A stretch of 47,714 nucleotides of DNA from Halocatena pleomorpha (GTDB lineage Archaea; Halobacteriota; Halobacteria; Halobacteriales; Haloarculaceae). Both the position numbers and the translations under genes were made by a program. Location: contig NZ_RRCH01000007.1 of NCBI RefSeq assembly GCF_003862495.1, forward strand, positions 1-47,714, written 5' to 3'. Under the pieces are notes generated by a model. It worked only from the letters and a program-made list of their open reading frames with translations, made no database searches and was not told the origin of the DNA. This document shows, one piece after another, positions 1-7,378 of the stretch (the stretch's first letter is position 1; the number at the start of each line of letters is the position of its first letter).

Positions 1-71
1 GTTGCGTTTTCGAGGACTTCGTTCGCGGTGAGTGACCTGCCCGCTCCGCGACCGCTACCGCCTTTCTGTTC

Positions 72-623
72 TCAATCGTCGGCGTGGACAGCTGGCGGCG
101 CGTCCACGACACGAGCCACGTCAGGGTAACAGGCCCGCAGTCCATCGAGATCGCCGCGCTGGCGATACTGACAGTACTCCGCCAACAGCTCTACCAGTGC
201 GGCCGGGGCACTCCTCGCCTCGGGTTGTTCGGTCATCGCAGTCGGGTCCTGGTCGTCTTCGGGCGTGTACACCGACTGCACCACGGTCCCATCGCGCTGT
301 TCGTGGTACCGAACGCGGCCACCGTTCTCGAACCACCCGGTGGTGACCAGCTCGCCCGTCGCCTCATACCGCGTGATGTTCGCAATGCCGGGCAAATCGT
401 CGTACGCCACTTGTGACCGACCAAGCCCGGCCGTCGCTAAGATCTCCTCGATCTGGGTGGCGTGCGCACAGCCTGTACTCCGACAGGGCTTGCACCACAC
501 TCCTGTCCCCACGTCCATCACGTAGTACAGCTCAGCCTTCGAGATCTTTGATCGATCGTCGAGGGTCGAGATGTTCACCGACTCGCCCAGCCGATCCCAG
601 AACTGAAACACCGGCAACGTCAT
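72..623 (-). CDS. Small zinc-binding protein of unknown function
   Basis: This 183-residue protein matches no family I recognise. I chose the internal ATG at 623 because it overlaps the stop codon of the upstream small zinc-finger gene in an ATGA arrangement, typical of translational coupling; a longer frame reaches 698. Residues 44-54 hold a C-x2-C-x4-C-x-H cluster (C44, C47, C52, H54), a likely zinc knuckle. The C-terminal third is acidic and probably helical. The pairing with a second cysteine-rich miniprotein, and no housekeeping gene beside it, suggests an accessory or plasmid/provirus-type operon. That origin is inference; no enzymatic motif is visible. Confidence 0.6.
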   Translation of the reverse strand: MTLPVFQFWDRLGESVNISTLDDRSKISKAELYYVMDVGTGVWCKPCRSTGCAHATQIEEILATAGLGRSQVAYDDLPGIANITRYEATGELVTTGWFENGGRVRYHEQRDGTVVQSVYTPEDDQDPTAMTEQPEARSAPAALVELLAEYCQYRQRGDLDGLRACYPDVARVVDAPPAVHADD

Positions 624-811
624 CGACGACCCTCCAGCAGTGGACACCCCACCCGATGCGCGTACCGTGACCGAATCGGACGGCCACAGTTCCGGCAACG
701 CTGGCGCTGTTCATATTCTTGATACGATTCGACACCGTTACATGTCTCTGCTTCGTTCCCAATCATGGGTTCTTGCACCGCAGAGGACCCAGCGTCGGGT
801 GCTTGTGACAC
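620..811 (-). CDS. 63-residue zinc-finger miniprotein
   Basis: A GTG-started frame of 63 residues ends with its TGA overlapping the ATG of the next gene. The C-terminal half carries CRNCGRP followed by a histidine and another cysteine (HRVGCP), a plausible C-x2-C...H/C zinc site. A second possible start is the ATG at 766. Haloarchaeal genomes encode many such small zinc-finger proteins, mostly uncharacterised. The coupling to the downstream cysteine-rich gene is the main reason to believe it. A TATA-like stretch lies at about 884-895 on this strand. The function is unknown, and the N-terminal 25 residues may be untranslated. Confidence 0.5.
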   Translation of the reverse strand: MSQAPDAGSSAVQEPMIGNEAETCNGVESYQEYEQRQRCRNCGRPIRSRYAHRVGCPLLEGRR

Positions 812-965
812 CCGGCGCGTTCACTATGAACGCACACGCCATGGGGCGCTGCTGGCGTCCTCGTTTATCGTTCCTTACCCCATCACATATAAAGGTACTG
901 ATCGTATCGGGTATATTATAATACACTAACAACTCGTCCGTGATGCTCACGCAGGGATCGCGGCC

Positions 966-1631
966 CTACCGGTTCCCATCAACACCGAGTTCAGCAGCGA
1001 ACCGGTCGAAAAACGCCTCCATGAACTCCCAGCGAGCGGCTCCGAGCTGGCGCGCTGGTGGCGTGTACAACCGATCCAGACGCTCCCGCGCCCACTCTCG
1101 AAGGAGTGTCACGTCCGGGCGATCCGATTCGATCGTCTCCGATGCCGTCGCGTCGTCGATCACGGCGTACTGCTCTCCGGCTCGTCCCGATCGCTCACCG
1201 ACGATACAAGCCAGCCGAACGATACCGCGCGCACCGGCAGCGTCCAACTTGTCCGCGTCGAACAGCAGTTTCGCCTCGATCGTCTCCGGCTCTGGAGAAC
1301 TCGACCGAATGCTATGGGCACGGACGCAGTGTGTGATCGCATCGATTCGGGCACTTGCCACGCTTTCGGCGTCGAGCAGCGCCGCCGCTTTCGTCGTCGC
1401 CCACTTATCGTGATGATCGATCGCCCCGACGCGCTCCCGTGGACGACCAATGTCGTGGAGCCACGCCGCTGCGGACAGGATCGCGCGATCAACGGCAGTA
1501 TCACACTCATCCGCCAGCCGAACAGACAGATCTCGCACGCGTTTAGCGTGGAATTCATCGTGCGCCGGAAGCGCGTCCTCGTAGTAGGGCATCGCCAACC
1601 GTCGAGCAAGCGAACCCAATTCTTCCGTCAT
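966..1631 (-). CDS. HD-domain phosphohydrolase
   Basis: This 221-residue cytoplasmic protein is an HD-superfamily metal-dependent phosphohydrolase. The motif is visible as H28, then H59-D60 in the segment LHDIGRP, histidines 73-74, and a distal aspartate in FDADKLDA. These are the metal ligands of HD hydrolases such as YfbR- or YpgQ-like nucleotide hydrolases. The start at 1631 was preferred over 1742 because the extra 37 residues lie in the promoter zone of a compact gene and do not resemble the family. The gene follows the crotonase gene on the same strand with a 64 bp gap. The substrate cannot be told from sequence. Confidence 0.8.
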   Translation of the reverse strand: MTEELGSLARRLAMPYYEDALPAHDEFHAKRVRDLSVRLADECDTAVDRAILSAAAWLHDIGRPRERVGAIDHHDKWATTKAAALLDAESVASARIDAITHCVRAHSIRSSSPEPETIEAKLLFDADKLDAAGARGIVRLACIVGERSGRAGEQYAVIDDATASETIESDRPDVTLLREWARERLDRLYTPPARQLGAARWEFMEAFFDRFAAELGVDGNR

Positions 1632-1695
1632 AGGCGGGATCGACACCCAGACAGTATAGCGATTGTGGCTGGAATCCCCGACGCCGGTGGCCGAT

Positions 1696-2481
1696 CTACC
1701 GACCAACGAACGCCGGATCGTCGTCGTCGAAAAACGCCGCATACCCCCGTTGATAGTCTTCAGTTCGGGCGGCAGTTGCGATAGCGTCGGTTTCCTCTGC
1801 GAGCTGTTGGGCGAGATCCCGGTCGAAGCTCTCGGTGAGCAGCCGTTTGGTCGCGCTGAGCGCGGCGGTCGGGCCGTCCGCGAGCCGTTGCGCGACGGCG
1901 TCGAGCCGCTCGTCGAACGAATCGGCGGAAACGCTCTCGGTAACGAGACCGAGACTCACCGCATGATCGGCTCCGATGGGTTCATCGAGCAGAGCGATCT
2001 CCTTGGCCCGGCGAAGCCCGACCAGTCGGGGCAACAGAAACGTCGCGCCGCCGTCGCCGGTGAGGCCGATCTCCGGATACGCGAACTGGATCGTTGCGTC
2101 TTCTGCCATCACGACGAGATCCCCACCGAGCGCCAGCCCGACGCCCGCACCGGCGGCAACGCCGTTGATCCCGGTCACAACCGGCGTGTCCGCCTGGTGA
2201 AGTTGGATCACGCTGTCGTGCAACATCGACGCGAGCCGTCGCAATCGCGGTGCGTCCCGCTCATCTCCATCCAATGCTGTGAGATCAGCACCCGAACAGA
2301 ACGCGTCCGTCCCCGTGAGTACCAAACACCGTACGGCGTCATCATCGTTCAGCTCCGTGATCACGGTGAAGAGTTCCTCGGCCATCGTCGTCGTGAGCGA
2401 GTTGAAACCGGCTGGGCTGTCGAGCGTGATCCGAGCGACCGACTCGTCGGTCTCGACGCGAAGGGTCTCGTAATCGGTCAT
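1696..2481 (-). CDS. Enoyl-CoA hydratase/isomerase family protein (crotonase fold)
   Basis: This 261-residue crotonase-fold protein acts on acyl-CoA thioesters. The oxyanion-hole segment FCSGADL and the second conserved block GINGVAAGAGVGLALGGD are present. Of the two catalytic glutamates of classical enoyl-CoA hydratase, the second is kept (E137 in YPEIGL) while the first is replaced within GAGVGLA. D143 in TGDGG resembles the isomerase branch (PaaG-like, C-C double-bond isomerases). It may therefore be an isomerase rather than a hydratase. The start at 2481 removes 11 unlikely residues. It lies 45 bp downstream of the Rieske gene on the same strand, so co-transcription is possible. Confidence 0.85.
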   Translation of the reverse strand: MTDYETLRVETDESVARITLDSPAGFNSLTTTMAEELFTVITELNDDDAVRCLVLTGTDAFCSGADLTALDGDERDAPRLRRLASMLHDSVIQLHQADTPVVTGINGVAAGAGVGLALGGDLVVMAEDATIQFAYPEIGLTGDGGATFLLPRLVGLRRAKEIALLDEPIGADHAVSLGLVTESVSADSFDERLDAVAQRLADGPTAALSATKRLLTESFDRDLAQQLAEETDAIATAARTEDYQRGYAAFFDDDDPAFVGR

Positions 2482-2526
2482 GACCCGTGTACAAGCGCAG
2501 CTGTGATAAAGCAAGTGGAGTGAAAT

Positions 2527-4278
2527 TCATTCTGCCGTCGATGTGTGGATCGATTCACCCCGGTGGAGGCGGTCAGCGATCGTGTACGTCTGTTCGGCTT
2601 CGCGTCGGGTCGGGAAGTGGGCGGCCATATACCGGGCGGTCGCCATAAGCGCCACGCGTCGATCACCGTCGCAGTCAGCTCGGTCGAACTGCGAGAACGC
2701 GGCTTCAACGTTTTGGAGCGTGTGGAAGTTCGCGTCTTCGCGCAACAGTCCCGTTCCCAGCGTCTGTTTGAGTGCCACAGGATCACCACCCGCGTCGAAA
2801 TGCTCGTTTACCAGCCGCGCGGCCCGATCGACCTGCCCCTGTTTGTCGAACGTTTCCAGCAGTCCCTCCCGAATCTCGGCAGGATCGCCGTCGGATGCTC
2901 CCGGTTCGGGATCAGGGATCGGGGCGGGAGGCGTGTTGAGAAACCGATCGAGGTAGACGCTCATCGCAGCGTCAATACAGCCACGATACACCTCGATGGC
3001 GTCGGTTCGTCGGGCCATGCCGTGAACGGCGTTCGCGTAGGAAAACGTGTGATGAACGGTGTTCCAGTCCGAGAACTCGTTACTGGTCGAAAACTGCACG
3101 ATCCGGCGGGCGGCGGCGGTGGTGACCGCGTGGGCGAGTTGTTCGTGTGTCGCCCCTAAACGGATAGCGTCGGTGAGCGCCTCCGTGATCGCGTGGGGAT
3201 CGTCTCCGAGGAGCGTTTCGATGAATCCAGCCGGGCGCTCCCACGTTCGACCGTCGCCCGCAACGACCAGTTCCGACAGCCGCTCGTCGGCGTCGAAACA
3301 CAGCTGTGCCACGTCGATCGGTTGGCGCCACGCTGAGCGCTCCTCGCTCCGACTCGCGTCCGTGATCTGCTGGACCGTCGCTGCGAGAATCGAATCGGCG
3401 TGCTCCCACCCGAGGTGATCAACTGTTTCGAGCGCTTTGTTGATGAAATCGAGCGTATGTCCCGTATTCATGTACAGGTGATCAGTGGCGGCAGCGACCA
3501 GTATCCCCGCGACCTGTGGCGGAGCGAGGTTCTCGACAGCAGTGAGCAAACACCGCTCAGCGCCATCGGTGTCGCGCACGGCACACGTCTCCCGGAACCA
3601 CGATTTCAGCCGGTCGTAGCCTAACGATCGATTCGCAAGCTGATACTGGCTGAACCGTGGTGGCTCATCCGCGCAGTCATCAGCGACGTATCGAACGCCC
3701 GTGTACAGCGCGCGGGTCCGATCGGCAACCGCGAGATCGTCGTAAATGTTCGCCATCGCAGCCAACACTGTCAGTCCTGATCCCCACCCCATATCACGGT
3801 AGTTCGTTCCAAAGTTCACCGCAGTCTCGATGGGCGTGTAAAACCCCTCGTCCTCGGCGTCGAGTCCGATGACCGCCTTCGCCATAACGAGCGGAAGGTT
3901 CTCCTGAAGACCGTCCGCGAGTCGGTTGCGCCAGTAGATCGGTTCGGAGACGGTTCGCTCGGGATCCGGATTCAGGTACACGCCGTCATCGCGGAGTTCA
4001 ACCGGATACGTCTGTACGTCGTCCGCCCAGATGTCGAACGTGTCTCCCTCTGCTAGCTCGAACCGGGCGTGGTGCCAGTGACAGGTCAGTATTCCCGAAT
4101 CGACCGTTCCCTGTGAGAGGGGAAATCCCATGTGGGGACACCGGTTATCGACCGCGTACACCGTGCCGTCGTGGTGAAAGAGCGCGATTGCCTTCCCCGG
4201 ATTGACGACCATCTGCCCGTCCGCCTTGACTGCCGACCGATCGGCAACCCGGACGAACGCTGATTCATCATCAGTCAT
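2527..4278 (-). CDS. Rieske 2Fe-2S protein with large C-terminal helical domain
   Basis: The 583-residue product begins with a Rieske domain (about residues 5-105). The ligands are C47 and H49 in CPHMGFPL, and C66 and H69 in CHWHH, the standard C-x-H ... C-x2-H arrangement for a [2Fe-2S] cluster. The remaining roughly 470 residues are predicted largely helical, rich in histidine and aromatic residues, with repeats of the type YANAVHG, and have no ring-hydroxylase 2-His-1-carboxylate motif that I can recognise. It may be an oxygenase-like or electron-transfer protein; the substrate is unknown. A start at 4278 places the Rieske domain at the N-terminus. It is divergent from dnaJ with a 118 bp shared promoter region. 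Confidence 0.75.
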   Translation of the reverse strand: MTDDESAFVRVADRSAVKADGQMVVNPGKAIALFHHDGTVYAVDNRCPHMGFPLSQGTVDSGILTCHWHHARFELAEGDTFDIWADDVQTYPVELRDDGVYLNPDPERTVSEPIYWRNRLADGLQENLPLVMAKAVIGLDAEDEGFYTPIETAVNFGTNYRDMGWGSGLTVLAAMANIYDDLAVADRTRALYTGVRYVADDCADEPPRFSQYQLANRSLGYDRLKSWFRETCAVRDTDGAERCLLTAVENLAPPQVAGILVAAATDHLYMNTGHTLDFINKALETVDHLGWEHADSILAATVQQITDASRSEERSAWRQPIDVAQLCFDADERLSELVVAGDGRTWERPAGFIETLLGDDPHAITEALTDAIRLGATHEQLAHAVTTAAARRIVQFSTSNEFSDWNTVHHTFSYANAVHGMARRTDAIEVYRGCIDAAMSVYLDRFLNTPPAPIPDPEPGASDGDPAEIREGLLETFDKQGQVDRAARLVNEHFDAGGDPVALKQTLGTGLLREDANFHTLQNVEAAFSQFDRADCDGDRRVALMATARYMAAHFPTRREAEQTYTIADRLHRGESIHTSTAE

Positions 4279-4396
4279 ACAGTGGTATGGTATTCCAACA
4301 CACAAAACAGTTCCCTGAACAGTATTTTTGTAAGTAAATACGATAGATCGGGAGGCGTTCTTTTCAAGTATCTCAACAGCCAATAGTCTCTAACGA
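4279..4396. promoter_or_regulatory. Divergent promoter region between Rieske gene and dnaJ
   Basis: This 118 bp AT-rich intergenic stretch separates two divergent genes and must hold both promoters. It contains an interrupted inverted repeat, GTATTT and AAATAC separated by eight bases, near 4323-4343, which could be an operator. No single TATA box is decisive on either strand. Confidence 0.35.
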
Positions 4397-5539
4397 ATGA
4401 GCGACGATTTTTATGATGTACTCGGCGTCTCTCGAGATGCGAGCGAGGACGAGATCAAATCGGCGTACCGGAAGAAGGCTGCGGAGTACCATCCAGACGT
4501 GAGCGATGAGCCGAACGCAGAAGAGAAGTTCAAGCAGGTGAAGAAGGCCAAGGAGGTGCTCACTGATCAGGAGGCCCGCAGAGCGTACGACCAGATGGGT
4601 CATGAGCGCTTTGAGCAAGCCGAAAAACGCGGCGGGTTCGATGGCGGTGCTGGAGCAGGGGCGGGGGGCAATCCGTTCGGTGGTGCTGGCGGTGATGGTC
4701 CCTTCGGTGATATCTTCGATCAGTTCTTTGGCGGCGGAAACGGTCGTCGCAGCGGTGCTCGTCCGGGGCGCGATCTCCAGACACGACTCCGGATTGATCT
4801 CGAAGACGCCTATCACGGCGTCGAAAAACGGATGACAGTCAACCGGCCCGAGCAGTGTGACGAATGCGGCGGGGCGGGACACCCACCGGACGCGGAATCT
4901 CGCACCTGTTCGGTGTGTAACGGCAGGGGGCAACAGACAACAGTTCAACAGACGCCGCTGGGACGGGTCCAGCAGACACAGACGTGCCGGGAGTGTGAAG
5001 GAACCGGCACGGTGTACACGGCAAGCTGCTCGGTGTGTGATGGTGACGGGCAGGTCATCAATGAGACGACACTCACGGTCGACGTTCCGGCAGGGATCAA
5101 CGACGGACAGACGCTTCGCCTCGAACGGGAAGGTGCCCCGAGCGAGAGCGGCGGTCCGAACGGCGACCTCCTCGTTGAGATCGCCGTCGAATCGCATCCG
5201 GACTTCGAACGCGATGGCGACGACCTTGTCCATCGACTCGCGGTGTCGTTCCCACAAGTGGTGTTCGGTGATGAGGTCGAAGTGCCGACGATTGACGGGG
5301 CTGCGACCTTCGAGATCCCATCGGGAACCCAAAGCGGCGAACAGTTCCGGTTACAGGGGAAGGGAATGTCCCGGTTGCAACGGCGCGGGCACGGCGATCT
5401 CTATGTGTACGTACAGGTCGTCACGCCCGAAAGCATGAACGACGAACAGCGCGAGGCGCTGCAAGCGTTTGCCGAAGCCGGTGGCGAGGAGATCGACGTG
5501 AGCCAAGGATTCTTTGAGAAACTCAAACATTCCTTGTGA
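4397..5539 (+). CDS. dnaJ: Chaperone DnaJ (Hsp40)
   Basis: This is a full-length type I J-protein of 380 residues, the co-chaperone that stimulates DnaK ATPase and delivers unfolded clients. In order, it has a J-domain with the HPD triad at residues 32-34, a Gly/Phe-rich linker (about 79-120), and four zinc-binding C-x2-C-x-G-x-G repeats starting at C154, C171, C197 and C211. The C-terminal substrate-binding domain follows. Haloarchaeal dnaJ is often next to dnaK and grpE; here neither is adjacent, and the next gene downstream is a degenerate AMP-ligase-like frame 61 bp away. It starts at the first ATG after the divergent promoter. Confidence 0.95.
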   Translation: MSDDFYDVLGVSRDASEDEIKSAYRKKAAEYHPDVSDEPNAEEKFKQVKKAKEVLTDQEARRAYDQMGHERFEQAEKRGGFDGGAGAGAGGNPFGGAGGDGPFGDIFDQFFGGGNGRRSGARPGRDLQTRLRIDLEDAYHGVEKRMTVNRPEQCDECGGAGHPPDAESRTCSVCNGRGQQTTVQQTPLGRVQQTQTCRECEGTGTVYTASCSVCDGDGQVINETTLTVDVPAGINDGQTLRLEREGAPSESGGPNGDLLVEIAVESHPDFERDGDDLVHRLAVSFPQVVFGDEVEVPTIDGAATFEIPSGTQSGEQFRLQGKGMSRLQRRGHGDLYVYVQVVTPESMNDEQREALQAFAEAGGEEIDVSQGFFEKLKHSL

Positions 5540-5600
5540 GACGATACGCACTGGTCTCTCTCCGACCGACGGTGTTTCCCGAGCGAGGGCAATCTCAGAC

Positions 5601-6305
5601 ATGACCAGACTCAACGAGTTACTCGCCCGCGATCGACGAACCGATGTGCTGGCGTTACGGGACGAAGCAAACGACCATCAGTACGACTACCGGCGGTTCT
5701 GTACGACGGCATGGAAAGTCGGGAACCTGCTTCATCACTTCGGTGTGCGGACGGGGACAACCGTCGTTGTCGCCGGAAGACAACGACCGGAACCAATACT
5801 GTCGGTGCTCGGAACGGCGTTGCTCGGCGGGACCGTTCGCGTCGGCTCTGAGATTGCAGACGCACGGGCACTGATTGCGCCGACAGTCGATTTCGACAGT
5901 GACACCCGTCAACCGGGAACTCACCGGATCGGGTATGGTGAGCGACCGACCGATCCGAGCGACACCTTTTTCGAACAGGATGTGTGGCGGGAGAATCCCA
6001 CCCAGCCACCGGGTCGTGTCGCTCCCGATACACCCTTGGTAGAAACGACCGAAGCGACCTACACCCACAAGGCGGTGTTCAGCGCTGCCCAGTCGGTTGT
6101 CGACCGGTGGGATCTCACAGCCGACACCACGGTCGCCGTTCGCGCACCGCTTAAACGCCCCGAAACGATTGTCGCCGGCGTCGTCGCACCGCTGATGGCT
6201 GGTGCAACCGTTCTGCTTCCTGACGGCGGCGTGGGCGACTGCGCCGTCGTTGCTGAAACCGGACCAGAATCGCGGACGCTGACGGTCGATGCAATCGATC
6301 TCTGA
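5601..6305 (+). CDS. Degenerate AMP-binding (acyl-CoA synthetase-like) protein, N-terminal part only
   Basis: The 234-residue product resembles the N-terminal subdomains of adenylate-forming ligases: an early RLNELLARDR...ALRDE segment, a YDYRRFCTTAWKVGNLL helix and a VRTGTTVVVAG segment. At the position of the AMP-binding P-loop (TSGTTG-x-PKG) only TPLVETTEATYTHKA remains, and the whole C-terminal catalytic domain is absent. It is therefore unlikely to catalyse adenylation. The reading frame is intact, so it is either a pseudoenzyme or a recent remnant. I chose the ATG at 5601 rather than the upstream start that overlaps dnaJ. Co-transcription with dnaJ is likely. Confidence 0.6.
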   Translation: MTRLNELLARDRRTDVLALRDEANDHQYDYRRFCTTAWKVGNLLHHFGVRTGTTVVVAGRQRPEPILSVLGTALLGGTVRVGSEIADARALIAPTVDFDSDTRQPGTHRIGYGERPTDPSDTFFEQDVWRENPTQPPGRVAPDTPLVETTEATYTHKAVFSAAQSVVDRWDLTADTTVAVRAPLKRPETIVAGVVAPLMAGATVLLPDGGVGDCAVVAETGPESRTLTVDAIDL

Positions 6306-6356
6306 TTCAATTCGGTTGAGAACCTTACACAGCCAGTGAGACACTCCCGTCTGATA

Positions 6357-7307
6357 TCATCCGAACGAATCCGAGCGAACGAGCAGCCACAACGCGAGCA
6401 CCGCCAGCGGAAGAGACCCGACTACCCCGATCACCATCGGACCGAGCAGCCGACTCGGATCGCCCTGCTGGAAGAGCACGGCGAGACCCGTGTTCGCGTT
6501 GATGGCGGCGTGACCGATCACGGCTGGCCAAACGCTTTCACCCCGAAGTGCCACCCACGCCAAGAGCACGCCCACAACGGTAGTGAAATACACCATCCCG
6601 ACGCTGCCGAGCAGCGGTGTGTCTGGGTAGTTGTGCCCCATCAGAATCAGTGGCCAGTGCCAGACGCCCCAGATCACGCCCGAGAGGAGGACCGCTTGCC
6701 GATTCCCGAGCGGGAGTAGTTTCGGAACGAGATACGCCCGCCACCCGAATTCCTCTCCGAACGTGGCGACACAGTTGATGGCAGTGGCAATTGTGAGCGC
6801 GCTGATCGTCTGAATGAGTACGAATTGCTCTGGTTGGAACGGAATCTCGCCGGACTGTCCCGTGCGGTGGAGCAACTCATTCACACTGCTCAGTGTCGGA
6901 TCGAAAAACGCTGGGAACAGCGCGAAAAACAGCCCTCCTCCGAGATAGATCAGGAGCGGCAGACCGACCCACGCGAGAAGCCACCACTGCCAGTTGCGAC
7001 GCAGGTGGGGACGGAGGTACAACCCACGCCAGCCTTCGTCCGTGACGACCCGTGTAAGAACGTTCCCGATCGCCGGTCCGAACATGTAGATTACGAGGAG
7101 CGCGTTCCACAATCGTATCCCAGCAAACAGCTCGGGACTGTCGGGACCGATGCCACCCGTCACGTAGACGACCGTTCCGATTATCCACGAGAATCCCATG
7201 GAAAACGCCACGAACAAATACACACGACGCCACGCCACCGCGCTGCGCTCGATCGCGCTCCATGTAACGGGAAGCAATGATAGCGTTTCAGGTTCTAATT
7301 TTGACAT
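6357..7307 (-). CDS. CPBP family intramembrane protease
   Basis: This 316-residue polytopic membrane protein has about eight hydrophobic segments. The CPBP/CAAX-protease motifs are all visible: GEEFGWR (the EExxxR motif) in the middle of the protein, then HWPL about 35 residues later, and GHAAIN near the C-terminus. These motifs mark intramembrane glutamate endopeptidases related to Rce1. Bacterial relatives process prenylated or bacteriocin-related proteins; the haloarchaeal substrates are unknown. It is transcribed toward the AMP-ligase-like gene, with converging ends at 6305 and 6357. Confidence 0.88.
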   Translation of the reverse strand: MSKLEPETLSLLPVTWSAIERSAVAWRRVYLFVAFSMGFSWIIGTVVYVTGGIGPDSPELFAGIRLWNALLVIYMFGPAIGNVLTRVVTDEGWRGLYLRPHLRRNWQWWLLAWVGLPLLIYLGGGLFFALFPAFFDPTLSSVNELLHRTGQSGEIPFQPEQFVLIQTISALTIATAINCVATFGEEFGWRAYLVPKLLPLGNRQAVLLSGVIWGVWHWPLILMGHNYPDTPLLGSVGMVYFTTVVGVLLAWVALRGESVWPAVIGHAAINANTGLAVLFQQGDPSRLLGPMVIGVVGSLPLAVLALWLLVRSDSFG

Positions 7308-7378
7308 TCGTCGCTAGAACGAATTGCAATTATATTATACTATCGTCGTAAATACACTCTGGACGAGTAAATCAGTTG

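Noticed and set aside
1-71. A reading continuing leftward on the minus strand (KGGSGRGAGRSLTANEVLEN), suggesting a gene entering from the left
   Set aside because: There is no start codon in frame inside the window and the segment is only 23 codons; it cannot be assigned.
738-950. Minus-strand frame of 70 residues starting near an AT-rich box
   Set aside because: It overlaps the better-supported zinc-finger gene and has no motif or convincing composition.
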